Shown here in pieces: positions 33,445-44,469 of a stretch of DNA of 64,000 bases. Made by a program: the position numbers and the translations under genes. A model generated the notes under the pieces. The model did not search any database, was not told where the DNA came from, and saw only the letters and a program-made list of their open reading frames with translations. Numbering within the stretch: position 1 is the first letter of the stretch; each line of letters begins with the position of its first letter. Where the stretch lies: contig NW_025335568.1 of assembly GCF_004798865.1 (NCBI RefSeq), positions 4,196,852 through 4,260,851 of the forward strand, read 5' to 3'. This DNA is from Varanus komodoensis (Eukaryota > Chordata > Lepidosauria > Squamata > Varanidae).

Positions 33445-34260
33445 CAGAAGAACGTAAGAAGGTTCATCCTGCCGAGTACTCAGTGCAGATGGTGGGAAGC
33501 CAGGTGCCCACGGGGTCCCTCCCGCAGGTTGGGTGCAAGACCCCCTCCTGCCCGGCTCCTCCGCAGCAGGTGCGTGCAGGCAGGCCGCTTCTGCTAGGGG
33601 ATGGGGCACGTGGCCCGCAAGGCTAGTAGCCACGGGCGGCCTCTTCTTCCCTGAATCTCTCCAGTCCCCCTTGAAAGCCATCCAGCTTGGCGGCCCTCGC
33701 CACTTCCCGGGGCAGCAAATTCCATAATTTAACCAAACGCTGTGTGAGGAAGTCCTCCCCTCGATCTGTCCTGAACCTTCCACCGATCAACTTCCACCAT
33801 TTATTATTTATTTTTATTTATTAAAGCATTTTTATGCCGCCCCATTCGCCGAAGCCTCGGGGCGGCTTACAACAATAAGTTAAAGAATAATTATAACATT
33901 AAATTAAAAAATATAAACATTAAGTTAAAAATACAAAAATACCAATATAAAATAAGCTGCCCTGGCCAGATAAAATCCAATAATATTAACAATTAAAATG
34001 CCACTTAAATAAAAAGGTCTTCGCCTGGTGCCGAAAAACAAATAAGGGATGACCCAACCATGGGATGACCCCGGGTTGAAATGTTACGGCAGAGGGAATA
34101 AAATGTCTCCCTCTCGGCTTTCTCCACCTCAGGCATCGCTCTAAGCACCTCTCTCCTGTCTCCCCTCGCTGGCCACCTTTCTCAGCTGAGCACTCCCAGT
34201 TCAGCCGCTGTAGCCGCTGCTTCCATGTGATCATTTCTGTGGCCCTTCTCCATCTTGGCC
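33445..34260 (-). mobile_element. CR1/L3-like LINE 3' end, minus strand, interrupted
   Basis: The minus-strand match to the 21775-22430 element runs from its 3' UTR (33445) through WLNYGICCPGKW-region sequence to 33796. It resumes at about 34061 (GGGATGACCCCGGGTTGAAA) and continues through CTCCCTCTCGGCTTTCTCCA to about 34260. An L2-like element separates the two halves. Confidence 0.8.
33797..34060 (-). mobile_element. L2-like LINE 3' end nested in CR1, minus strand
   Basis: The 3' UTR and tail of an L2-like LINE on the minus strand, with a perfect 8-base stem GCCGCCCC (33836-33843) / GGGGCGGC (33859-33866) near its 3' end. The host CR1 is colinear across it. A short repeated ACCAT at both edges fits a target-site duplication. 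Confidence 0.75.
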
Positions 34261-34699
34261 GAGGACGTGGAACTTGCACTCGCCGAGAGTCACGGCAGCT
34301 TTCAGTTAGCATCTGGCCCTGGTTCCCTCAGGCCCATGGTCTTCTCATGCATGTATTCCCACAAGCTCTGAGATGCTCAGAGACCACTGTGGGAGGTTGC
34401 ACAGAACGGGGTCTTACATAGAAACAGAGCGCGTCAGAAGATGTCTCCTTGGTGCTGGCCCCTCTCTATTCTGTATGGGCTACCCAGGAAAGCCTTCTGG
34501 GCCTGATCCTTAAATTTTTAGGAGCTTGTCTGTTGATTTGGTTTTAAATTAACTTTGAGTGCCAAGAAGGTACCCGAAAGATCCCTGGGGGGAAAGGTGA
34601 GAGCGGCTGCTCCCTGTGCAGGCTGCTGGTCGGTTCCAGCCGAAGAGAGGCACCCCTGGAAGAGCAGCTGCTGGGGAAGGGGCAGCAGCTGGTTGGCCA
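34261..34699. other. No gene seen
   Basis: Contains a possible short end of the HMVGMS CR1 lineage (CATAGAAACAGAGCGCGTCA, about 34418-34440). Otherwise nothing is recognised. Confidence 0.35.
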
Positions 34700-34925
34700 T
34701 GGTGTGGCACAGGGGTTAGAGTATTGGCTGGGACTTGGAAATCCGGGTTCGAGCCCCCACTCAGCCATGGAGCCCACTGGGTGACTTTGGGCCAGTCCCT
34801 CTTGCTCAGTCCAGCCTACCTCACAGGGTGGTTGTTGTGGGGATAAGATGGAGGGGAGGAGAACCTTGTTTGCTGCATTTGGGTTTCTTGCAAGAAGAGA
34901 AGTGGGTTATAAATATAATAATAGG
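34700..34925 (+). mobile_element. Sauria-type SINE, diverged subtype
   Basis: Head CATGGTGTGGCACAGGGGTT, box B-like GGGTTCGAGCCCCC, body GGTGACTTTGGGCCAGTCCC and tail GTGGGTTATAAATATAATAA. The GTTTGCTGCATTTGGGTTTC tail variant differs from the main group, so it is a separate subfamily. Confidence 0.82.
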
Positions 34926-35134
34926 AGCAGAGCGCTGGGCATGTTTTGCTCTGACACAGCCCTTCCGGCAATTGTGCTGCATTTGTTAAAGCGTGTGCTT
35001 ACCATCGCATGTTTTTGCTTCTTGTTTTGCCTTGACTCACTTTGAGGGAATTATCAGAGGGGTATAATCCGGACAGCTCTGCAGCTAAGATGTGTGTGTG
35101 GCTCTGGAGTGGAATAATTGTTATTTGTTTCTCG

Positions 35135-35325
35135 GTGCCGGGCTAAGACCTTTTTATTTAAACAATATTTTAACCATTTTTAATATCACCTATAGGTTTT
35201 TAATTTACAACCAGGGTGAATCTGGATTTTAATTTGCACTATTCGTATTTATTGTCTGTTTATTGTATGTAAGCCGTCCCGAGGCTCTTGCGATGGGGCA
35301 GGATAGAAAAAGTCTAAATTCTAAG
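35135..35325 (+). mobile_element. L2-like LINE 3' end
   Basis: GTGCCGGGCTAAGACCTTTT, an AT-rich 3' UTR and then GTAAGCCGTCCCGAGGCTCT form the same tail as at 33797 but in plus orientation. The GTAAGCCG..CCGAGGC part is a decayed version of the hairpin. Confidence 0.65.
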
Positions 35326-35714
35326 TAATCGGTTAGATTTGCCTGCACCAGACACAGAACCTTCCCTTGAAAGGTGAGTGAAAGCACCCTTGCAGCCAGA
35401 AGTGTGAAGCAGAAGGGTAGAGTTGCATCAGGAGGCAGAACGTTTTTCCCCAGAGTAGAACTGAGAGAGAAGGAGGCGTGCCATTTCAGCTACTCCATCT
35501 GGGGCATCTCCTGCTAAAGAGAATCCTATAGCAGGTAAAGCGAAGAACCTCAAAACCCCGGAAAGTCACTGCTATTTAGAGTGGACAAATTTCTGAGCTT
35601 CACAGAACATTAGGGTTCTCATTTTCAGTCCTCAGTGCATGTTGAGGTTTAATTCCTTAGAATTTCCAGTTAAAACAAAGATCTGGACCATATTTAGGAA
35701 AATAGGAAGTTCCC

Positions 35715-35895
35715 TTATCCTGAAGAGAGACCATGGAGTGCTTCATCAAGCTCCATATTGTCTACACGGACCGGCAGCAACAGCCCTCCTGGGACTCGGG
35801 TGGATCCTGTCCCAGCCTTAGCTGAAGATAGCAAGGACTGAATGTGAGACTTTCTGCAGGCAAAGCGTGTGGTCTGTTGCTGAACTAGAGCCTCT
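35715..35895 (-). mobile_element. MIR-like tRNA SINE, minus strand
   Basis: CATATTGTCTACACGGACCG, then GGACTGAATGTGAGACTTTC and GCTGAACTAGAGCCTCTACC, are the reversed tail, box B region and box A region. Strongly diverged. Confidence 0.5.
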
Positions 35896-35934
35896 ACCCA
35901 GCAAGTGAGTGCCCCTGACCATGTGCAGAGTGCC

Positions 35935-36095
35935 TTACCTAAGAAGCTACCCCATACAAAGTCAGGCCGGAATCACTGACTCTGTGACTGTCCTACCTTA
36001 CAGGGTTGCTGTGAGGATAAAAGAATGAGCAGGGGACTCATGCAAGACACTTCCTTGCACGAGGAAAAGGGTGGTATATAAATGTAATGCAAAGC
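35935..36095 (+). mobile_element. Sauria-type SINE 3' fragment
   Basis: CTACCTTACAGGGTTGCTGT then GAGGATAAAAGAATGAGCAG and AGGGTGGTATATAAATGTAA are the distal body and tail. The head is missing. AT-rich low-complexity DNA follows to 36200. Confidence 0.6.
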
Positions 36096-36294
36096 TAGGC
36101 TAAGAATATAATAATAATAGTAAGTAAGACATAACTAAGTATAAATAAACTGTATAAGTATAATAAGTATAAATAAACAGACATAAATATCTTACTGGCC
36201 ATCATTAAGCCTCAGGGAAAAAGCATGCAACCTTTTAGAATGGGGGGGAAACTGCACTGAAGTCCAGAAATCACCGTTAAGAGGAAAAGGAGCG

Positions 36295-36860
36295 AGTGTG
36301 CAAAAGTGGTGGGCCTTCCAGCCAACCTCCAGCGACCGGGTTGTGTGAGGGCCGGGGCGTGGGCAGCCGCTGGGACAGGCAGAATGCTGGGACCAGGGTG
36401 CCGGTGTGCCGCTGAGTCCCGCAGCTTATAGGGCTGGGGGCGGGTGGCGTGGTGAGCGGTCCAGGGTCCTGGCCAAGGCAGCAGGCAGTCCAATATTACA
36501 CAGGCGAGAGAGACAGCACGGTCCAGGAACAGGAGCAGTCCAGGGGCCTGGTGCCAGGGAAGCAGCCCCGTAAAGGTGGTCCGGGCAAGGGCAGGAACAA
36601 CAGAGCAAGGCAGGAGCAGACCGGCATGCTGGAGTGAGGCAGGAGCAACTGGCGCAGGGCTCAGAGAGGCAGGAAGGGCTGGAGCACAAGCGAGTCCTGA
36701 AGACGACCTGCAAAGAGTTGCTGTGGCAGAGAACAGCGGTGCCCGAAGGACTTTTATGCTGGTCTTCGGGACCTCCAGCTGCTCTGCATGGTCGCTCTCC
36801 GTTGCTCCCTGCAAGAGCCTGCAGGGGTGCTCCCGGCCCACCCCGGCCCTGATCCTGACA
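36295..36860 (-). mobile_element. Possible solo LTR fossil (Gypsy-like)
   Basis: On the minus strand the segment starts TGTCAGGATC at 36860. It is GC-rich, has a TATA-like ATAAAA about 110 bases in, and resembles LTRs of reptile Gypsy-type elements in composition and start. No internal genes lie next to it, so it would be a solo LTR and broken. The left border is uncertain and no clear target repeat was found. Confidence 0.3.
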
Positions 36861-37871
36861 GCTGTCCCCTTCCCTGAGGGTCTGCACCCTTATTTCTCCA
36901 GTGGCCGTGGGTGCTGCTCGGCTTGCATTGCCGAGGGCCCCGTGGGGCTGGGCTTGCAGGCGTGCATCCTTGCCGGCTGTGTACGCAGAAGCAGAGGTCC
37001 GTCTTCTCTGGCTCTGACTTTAGGCAGGAGGGTACACGGCTTCTTCGCAGCTTTTTACTTAGCATGCTGTGGATTTGCTGAGACCCTCTACACTGGCATT
37101 CAGACTATAATTACACACCGTAATGGAGGTTTTGTGATAAAATACTGACTTTTCTCTAATGCAAGTCTGCGAGGGGCCAGCACTTGGGATTCAGGGGCCT
37201 GCTTTGAACCCCCAGGTTTGGTCTTTGCCTTCTCCAGGCCAGGCTAGGAAAGAATCTTGCCGGAAGGCCTGGAGACCTGTAGCTGCCGGCCTGTGTCGAC
37301 CATTCCAGGCTGGATGGGCCACGGGCTCCAAAGTAGCTTAAAGAGGTTGACCTTTCAATAAATGCATGGTAACACTGTGTTTTTCTGTTCTTAATTTAGA
37401 TTAAAATTGTCTTTGCACGATTTTTAATGTCCCCAATAAAAACTCAAAAGCAAAATACAAGGCTGCTTTTGCTAGGCAGGGGGCAGGACATGAGGAAGGA
37501 AGGCCTGGAGCCTTTTGGTGGCCATCTTTTTTTCTGGGACCTTCCCCCACCTGCTGCCCAGAGGAGCGCAGGGGGCGGGACATACCTGGAGTGCGCTAGG
37601 AAAGGGGAACCCACATTAAAGGGTTCCTGCATACCTTCTGGGTGACCCTCTGCTCTGGAGCAGCATCCTTTGAATCCCAGGAAACCTTAACCGAAATGCT
37701 GATCTTGTTTGCAGAGAAGGCTTTTCTACATTTATTAGCATTATACGTTACAATTATCCACAGGTACAACTTATTCCTAGAGGACTGGGCAGCCTCTGGA
37801 ATGCTTCTGGAGAAGGAAAAAATGCCAGGAGTGGCAGAAGCAGAGGTGGCAGTGAGGGGGAAGGAATTTGG
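36861..37871. other. No gene seen
   Basis: No exon or repeat signature is supported. Confidence 0.35.
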
Positions 37872-38010
37872 ATGAATTTGCTTATTTATTTAAAACATTT
37901 TTATGCCGCCCCCATCACAACAAAGCCTCGGGGCGGCTCACAACAAAAACAAAATATACAAACAATTATACAACAAAAATATTAAAACCCGGTGCATCTC
38001 GGCTTAATTG
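37872..38010 (-). mobile_element. L2-like LINE tail, minus strand
   Basis: Same tail as 33797-34060 but with a different hairpin loop. The stem GCCGCCCC (37905-37912) / GGGGCGGC (37930-37937) is perfect. A poly-C tract follows near 38090-38103. Confidence 0.7.
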
Positions 38011-38689
38011 CCGGAATCTCCTGAATTGCCAGGAGATGCGTACGGCTACCACTCGCTGAACTCTGGGGGAAAGCAAGAGCACCTGATCCCCCCCCCCCCC
38101 CCCAGCGTATAACTAGCTGTTTTCTTTGTTGGCAGCGTACTAGAAGGCTGCAGGTGGGTGCCATCTCCTGCCCTTGAAACGCTTCGTGCCAAGTTAATAG
38201 CAAATCTGCAACGCATTCACAGTGCAGGGAAGCCGGAGCCGCTCGGGGGAACCCTGGGTGCCGTAAAGGGGCCCGATGCACAGATGGCCTGCCCTCCGCC
38301 CTGCAGCATGTTGAAAATTCAGGGTGGAGAAATGTGCATTTTGAGCAGGTGCCTGCAGCTAAGAGTAATGCACACCTTTCTCTTGCTAGGCTGGGGTGTC
38401 GAACCTGTCAGTCCAAGGGCCAAATCCCATGCCGTAAGTGCCGTGGGGGGAGGGGGCTAAAGTGGGGAGGGGCATGGCCTAAATGCCAGAGCTGGTCGCT
38501 GAATCCTTCCTGGTTGGGTGGTGGTCTTCCATCTCTCTTCCATGTCCGCTTCCTGTGCCCCCACGGAATGATGCGCACGTGCACTTGCCTCTAATACCTT
38601 CGGGCCCCTTGCCCAGACATGCCGCCTCGCCAGCTGACGTCCTCTGAGCATAATCTTCTGAGTTCTGCGCATGCAAGATGAATGCCAGC
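38011..38689. other. No gene seen; possible hAT end
   Basis: GGGGTGTCGAACCTGTCAGT near 38393 resembles a hAT MITE left end, but no matching right end was identified. Nothing else is recognised. Confidence 0.25.
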
Positions 38690-38912
38690 TACCCAAAGCA
38701 CGTCCTCTCTGTGGAACCGTCTGCCGGGAGAGAGGCATCTGATATCCCAGATCGCCACCTTTAAGAGGGAGGTAAAGACGTATCTCTTTGGACACGTCTC
38801 CCTGGATTAGTTCTCATAACAGTTTTGACCAATTTTAATCATGGTTGGCTTTCATTTCTTGTAAACTACCCAGAGCCCATGGGAACAGGGTGTGATATAA
38901 ATATTAAAATAA
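38690..38912 (+). mobile_element. L2-like LINE 3' end
   Basis: GGAACCGTCTGCCGGGAGAG (ORF2 end), CACCTTTAAGAGGGAGGTAA, TTTTAATCATGG and the tail GTAAACTACCCAGAGCCCAT then ATATAAATATTAAAATAA give the usual L2 module order. Confidence 0.7.
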
Positions 38913-39000
38913 TCTGAGACCCACACACGTGCACGGCAATCCAGGTCTCAACTGGAGCTAATTACACTCTTGTTTCCTCGGATGTGCAGATGTGTGAATT

Positions 39001-39015
39001 GGGGGGGGGGGGGGG
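39001..39015. repeat. Poly-G tract
   Basis: About 15 consecutive G bases; flanked by unremarkable sequence. Confidence 0.85.
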
Positions 39016-39459
39016 TGAATTGCCAATGGTGGAGCTTTTCCTGAAGGGTCCCGCTTCGGGCTGCATCTGGGGCGTGAGTGTGTGAGTTTGTGTTGGCATT
39101 AGTGTGTGCAAGGTGTGTGAGGGGGAGACTTTTCTGCTTCACTGTAATGGAACTCCCTCCATGCAGAAAACTAGTATGACAGTAAAGAGGATGGACCGAA
39201 ACTTTCTTACAAATAAGCCCAGTTTTCTACATGCAAGGAATTTCTGCCAAGGCAGAGCATTCGAATTTGAAGTCATCACGACTTCCTTACCTGCATGCTG
39301 AAGTGGTACAGTCCAGAAAAAGTACCGTTTGCTGAGTCTGTGGTACAGGCCAGAACAGGGTTGATGATGCTTCCGCCTTCACTATGGTGTGCATAGGAAG
39401 CCCACACACCTCTCCTCTGCACTGGGGGGCAGGACCCTCTCCTGTGAGTGACAGCCAGT

Positions 39460-39655
39460 CCGGAGATGTGGTCAAGAGTGCGGGTTTGGGACTCAGCCGA
39501 TATAGGTTCTAGTCTCCTCTCAGCTATGGAGCCAGCTGGTGATTCTGGAACTGTCACTCTCAGCTCAACCTACCTTGCAGGGTTGTTGTTGTACGGATAA
39601 AATGGAACTATGTAAACCTCCTTGCAGTGCAGCAGCAGTAATAATAATAAAAATA
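39460..39655 (+). mobile_element. Sauria-type SINE, diverged
   Basis: GATGTGGTCAAGAGTGCGGG (box A region), AGGTTCTAGTCTCC (box B region), CTCAGCTCAACCTACCTTGC and TTGTTGTACGGATAAAATGG, followed by an AATAATAATAA tail. Internal deletions shorten it. Confidence 0.78.
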
Positions 39656-41594
39656 ATGGGAAATGTTGGCCCCATTGATTTGTGCTGTGTTACAATACAC
39701 CCATACTTTAACACAACGTGAATTGTGGGTACAGCTGAGTGGCTTGCACAGGTCGGATTGTGCATAGTGTCAGCTTTCTCGATGAGATGTGACATACTGA
39801 GAGCATCACACCTGACTCCTCTCTACCGGAGAGTTTTCTTTTCTGCTGGACCTCCCTCTCAGCTTCCTGTTTGGAAGAATTTGCAGGGCGACTTCAACAG
39901 CAGTAGCAGCAGCGCCTCTCACCTTAGGCTCTGCCTTTCCTGCTCTCTGGAGCACACTTCCCCTACCTAGTGCCGGCTGGGTGTGTCAGCACAAAACTCC
40001 CATCATCCCCAAGAGGAGGGGTGAAGTAGCCAGATCATTACAGTTATCAGTGTCAACAAAGCTGGACTGGCAGCTGGATGATTTCGCTGAAAGATGAACG
40101 TCCTTCATCATGGGCATCTTTGAAGCACCCCGTCTCCTAGGGTCAACCCGCTTGCAGAAAGGGCTGTGTGAACCTGGAGCAGAGGGCATTTAATTTCAGG
40201 AAAAAGGCTCAGCAGGAGGAGGAGGGGGGCCAGGGCAGTGGCTTCCCAGTGATTCGGGGCTCCAGAGATTCGGGGTTCCAGTCCGAGTAGGCCAGCCCCT
40301 AGCAGTGCCTCTGGGTAACGCCAACGAATGCACAACTTTTTAAAATCTTGCAGGTCGTGCTGGAATGTGGAACTGGTGAGAAGGGAGGCATTTTTCCACT
40401 CCTCTAAAGTTTTGCAGCAAAAGGCTGAGTAAATTTAGCTTACCCTTGTCTGAAATCTATACCATCTACAAAGAGCTGCTACTCACTGTGGTCGCACCAA
40501 ATGTATTGCAGTTGTTAGCGTGAATCAGACGCATTCTGCAAGCGCACTGGGCACAATGGGAGTTACTTTATTTTCCCTTCTCCCCCCGCCCCGGTATTTT
40601 AACAATTAATTAGTTTTATCCTTGTGTTTATGACTATTTTAGATGCAGCGTGCTGTGTGGTGTTGTTACGGTCTTGTTCTTGGTTTCTTGTTCCTTGTCA
40701 GCTGTCCAGAGACTTTTTCCAGTAATGGACGGCATAGAAAAGGATTAAAGAAATCAATAAATACTTCTGAGTAGCAAGAGTGCACTGTTAAAAACTAGAC
40801 CAACGCACGGGTTGCCAAAGCGAGTTAGTCCTTATCTGCCTGGCGTTCGTTGGCAGTTCTGCTCTTTGAGGGGTGGACTTTGGGGCTGCAGAATAAGCCA
40901 ATTGCCCCTCTTGTTTCTGTGTCACTCAGCCCTTTTGCTCCAAGTGGTCTCGGTCTTCTCTTTTGTCCTGTGATACTTACACAGATGGCTGATGCAGCCC
41001 CTAATGGTGATGTTGTTTTCCCAAACAGAGAAGCCTGCAATTATCTTATTACAGGGATGAAAGGAAGAAAAAAAGAGCCCATTTCTTCTGCTTCCCCTCT
41101 TTCTTTTCCCACAAACATTGGAAGGCTTATGTGCCACTTACCTAGCCGCTGCATTTCAAAACTGAGAGTTTAAATGTTATGGTTCCCGCAGATGCCGCAG
41201 AGCTTCCCTTGGAATCTCAGGGTCCAAGAGCAGTGCTTATTTTCCAGTAAAACATAAGAAGAGCCCTGCACCTCCCTGCCCACGTTCCCCAGCAACTGGT
41301 GTTCATGAGCACATGGTCCCTGAACCTGGAGCTTGTGCGTAAGCATGAAGGCTTGGTTGTCCATGAATCTTCCAGTCCCCTTTTAAGGTTATCCAAGTTT
41401 TCCCTGCCTTACCTGGAACGAACCTGGACCTTTTCAGTGCAAAGCAAATGTTCTGGTGCATATCGAGTTGTTTCCACTCCACACACGGAAAGAAAGAAGC
41501 CCCTTCCACGAGTGTTTATCAAGGTTCAAGAAGTTTTGAAGCTGGGGGCAATCCCCAAGCAACCCTGTTTTTCCTCTCCAGGGTTTTTGTGAAC
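39656..41594. other. No gene seen
   Basis: A weak plus-strand LINE tail-like segment lies near 40590-40770. The open frames at 40825-41173 are unrecognised. No exon is supported. Confidence 0.3.
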
Positions 41595-41705
41595 AGAAAA
41601 AATGGATATTTATTTTATTCATTTATTTGGGATATTTCTGGGCCATCCAATCGCTCTGAGTCTCTGGACGGCTCACAACATACGGGGGCAGGGGAGGGAA
41701 ACGTG
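41595..41705 (-). mobile_element. L2-like LINE tail, minus strand
   Basis: ATTTATTTTATTCATTTATT then GGGCCATCCAATCGCTCTGA and GGACGGCTCACAACATACGG match the reversed terminal segment of the L2-like LINEs. Confidence 0.55.
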
Positions 41706-41849
41706 TGTGCTGCTCTCGTCTCAAACTTACGCCTGAGCATGGTTTAGATCGACTAAAGAATCCCAGCCTACCGTGTTGTGTGCTGGAGAGGAATGTGTAG
41801 GAGGGCACCCTTATGTTACCGTTTTCACTGTATCTCATGTCTTCTGGGT

Positions 41850-42310
41850 AACTAGACCCACAGGGCTTTCTCAGTGGTGGCCCCCATCTGTGGAATCATC
41901 TCCCCACTGGCGCCAAACCTGGCATCTTTTCAGCACCAGGTTAAGACAGCCCTCTTTTCTGAGGCTTTTAAGGATGTCCTCAGCCACCCAGGGGTTTGAG
42001 GGGAGACACCGGGTGTTCTGCAGACTCCCTCTTTTCTCATCCCTTGTATCGTCTGTTTTTCTCATCTGTTATTTATTTATTTATTTATATTTATTTATTA
42101 AAACATTTTTATGCCGCCCCATTCGCCGAAGCCTCAGGGCGGCTTACAACAATAAATTAAAACCACATAAATTAAAATATAGACATAATAATAATAATTT
42201 AAAATATATATGAGCTGTTTAAACATTTTTTCAGATGTTTCTGATATTTTATTGCATTTGTATAATGTGTTTTTATGGATTATGTTTTTATGAATTATGT
42301 TAAGCTCCCA
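41850..42310 (+). mobile_element. L2-like LINE 3' end with nested opposite copy
   Basis: The ORF2-derived part (GGGCTTTCTCAGTGGTGGCC, CTGTGGAATCATCTCCCCAC, TTCAGCACCAGGTTAAGACA) leads to about 42065. The 3' UTR resumes at about 42213 (TGAGCTGTTTAAACATTTTT) and continues to the tail near 42310. The interruption is a minus-strand L2 tail. Confidence 0.68.
42066..42212 (-). mobile_element. L2-like LINE tail nested in L2, minus strand
   Basis: Contains GCCGCCCC (42113-42120) and AGGGCGGC (42136-42143), the hairpin with one mismatch, plus AT-rich flanks. It splits a plus-strand L2 copy and is therefore younger. Confidence 0.68.
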
Positions 42311-42835
42311 GAAAGTTTCTTCTCAATGAAACCTCACCTGTCATGGAGAACTGTCTCCTGCCCTGAAAATTATAACATCCTCTCAGTACAGAAATGGCCC
42401 TCAGAATTATATGTTTCTATAGCAGGAGGAGAAAGCATGTGGCACTCCAGATGTTCTTGGCCTACAGCTCCCATCTTCCCCATCCATTGTCCATGCTGGC
42501 TAGAGCCAGAATGAATGAGTGCATTTATTCCATTGCCGCTTCCCTGGTCTGCCATTTGCACAAGAATTATTTTCCCTAAGGGATGCAAAACATCTGGCCA
42601 GTGCACCTCTTCTGGACCATGACATTCCACCTGTGGCCCATGGAGCCCCACGGCGGGATCCCCAACTTTCACTGCAAGTCTCAGGGTAGCGATAACGGTA
42701 GGAATGCAGACTGTGGGAAGGACAGCCAGTGCTGGGAGGGGAAGCTTCCCAATGAGGTGATAACCATTGGTGAGTGCAGCCAGGAACATGGCTACCTGTG
42801 GTACGAACTTCCTCTATATGGCCTCTTCCTCTGTA
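42311..42835. other. Unrecognised stretch with overlapping open frames
   Basis: One palindrome arm (GGCCTACAGCTCCCATCTTC) lies at about 42459-42480. From 42500 to 42830 long frames are open on both strands. A GTGAGT donor-like site is at 42770, but no family is recognised and no acceptor is convincing. Confidence 0.3.
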
Positions 42836-43366
42836 CTTCTCACCAGTCAGACCCCACCTGGAATGCTGCGTCCAGTTCTGGGCACCAAGATTTAAGAAAG
42901 ATGCAGGGAAATGAGAAAGGGTCCAGCGGAGGGCAACAAAGATGATCCAGGGTTTGGAAACGCTGCCCTGTGAGGAGAGACTGAGAGGACTGGGCGTGTT
43001 CAGCCTTGAGAAGAGAAGACTGAGGGGGAACATGATATCCCTCTAGAAGTCCCTCAAAGGCTGTCACAAAGAGGAAGGTCAAGGTCTCTTCTGGCTGATG
43101 CCAGACTGCAGGACTCAGAAGAATCAAGTCAAGTTGCGGCAACCCAGATTCAGGCTGGGCATCAGGAAAAGCTTCCTCGCTGTCAGAGCAACATGACAGT
43201 GGAACAAGCTGCCTGGGGCGGTGGGGGGCTCTCCCACACTGGAGGCATTCAAGGTGAAACTGGACAGCCACCTGAGTGGGATGGTGTGACTTGGTGTCCT
43301 GCAACAGCAGGGGGTTGGACTCGATGGCCTTCCAGGCTCCTTCCAACTCTGCTATTCTGTTATTTA
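42836..43366 (+). mobile_element. CR1 LINE 3' end (SHLSGMV lineage)
   Basis: Plus-strand ORF2 C-terminal sequence starts with CACCAGTCAGACCCCACCTG. It passes through AGCCTTGAGAAGAGAAGACT (SLEKRR region) and CAGGCTGGGCATCAGGAAAA (RLGIRK region) to GGTTGGACTCGATGGCCTTC and CTATTCTGTTA at the 3' end. Frameshifts and stops break the frame. Confidence 0.88.
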
Positions 43367-44097
43367 TGCTCTTGCAGCCCACGGAGAGCTCAGTTGAATA
43401 GGGTCATTCAGCTCCCCTCACCTTACAGTAGCTCTGCACCCCTGCTAGAAATTATCTTATATAATTATCTTCATGCTGCACCTTTCGAGGGAGTAAAGCT
43501 AGATCTTCAAAAGCATTTCACTCATTCCAAAAGAAAATATTTTGCAGGAGTCGCCAGGTATCGTGCCTCCTCCAAGGCATCCTTCTCGGTTCTCCCAGGG
43601 TTCAGAATTACTGGCGGGACGGCTCCCCTGTGCTTCCACTGCATCTCCAACTACAATATATTGCTGCTGGGATTATCTTTTGCTCGTGTCTGTACAAGAC
43701 ACGCGTCTTACATACTCATTTCCACTTGCCATGAACGAAAGAAGCATCTGACGGGGACTCTGGCACTAGTTGCTACGACTTGGTCAATAGAATTGCTCTG
43801 ATTGAGGATTGGAACAATGCCCAGGAATTTCTCGCAGTGCTGCTTGCTAACATGACATTAATGATTAACCCGCTGGACCCAAACGGTCTCCTTTTGTGTT
43901 CTTATCCGCATGAAATTTTATTTTCAAACAGTTACCGGGTTGAGTGAACTGAGGGCTGATTCACACAACCTTCCCGGGAGCCCCCTCGGCATATATGCCC
44001 CAGTGAGCCCAGGCATGAAATGTCACTCAAAGAGAAAAAGAGAAAATAGCCTTCCGTACGGAAGGTTCAGACAAATTAGTGCCTTGCAGAGTCGTTG
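43367..44097. other. No gene seen
   Basis: No recognisable exon or repeat. GGGCTGATTCACACAACCTT near 43953 resembles one arm of the GGGTTCACACA foldback family. Confidence 0.3.
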
Positions 44098-44172
44098 CAC
44101 TATAGTTCCCATAAATCACAGCCACCATGGACAGAGGACAGATTATGGGAATTGTAGTCCAAAACCTGGAAA
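44098..44172. repeat. Palindromic CCCATC element, both arms
   Basis: CACTATAGTTCCCATAAATC and GATTATGGGAATTGTAGTCC are inverted complements around a central CCACCATGGACAG. The right arm contains the complement of ACTACAATTCCCA, the core of the ZNF143 motif. Confidence 0.65.
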
Positions 44173-44469
44173 GCTCCCAGTTGTCTAACCCTGCTACGCA
44201 AAGGCATCGCTATTGACCTTCTTAGAAGTTTCCTGGAAGCATCACAGCAACTTGAACACATGCGCCGTACCTGGTGCGCTTTCCGAAGTTCTGCGAACAC
44301 CCAAGTGCGCGTTCCTTCGCCTGCACAGTTGCCTGCTGACCCAGCTCTCCAGCGCCCCAGCACTTAGCTCAGGAGGAGACTCTCCTCCATGTCCTGCCAG
44401 ACCAGACCTGGGTCCATCCAGCGCACCATCCCAATCTCACAGGAGCCGGGAAGCTGCCCACAGCCACGC

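Noticed and set aside
36212-36887. 209- and 153-residue minus-strand frames
   Set aside because: Overlapping GC-rich frames in different registers without any recognised domain; the region is better explained as a possible LTR fossil.
42840-43801. Long frames on both strands at 42.8-43.8 kb
   Set aside because: They are mostly sense and antisense readings of the CR1 3' end at 42836-43366.
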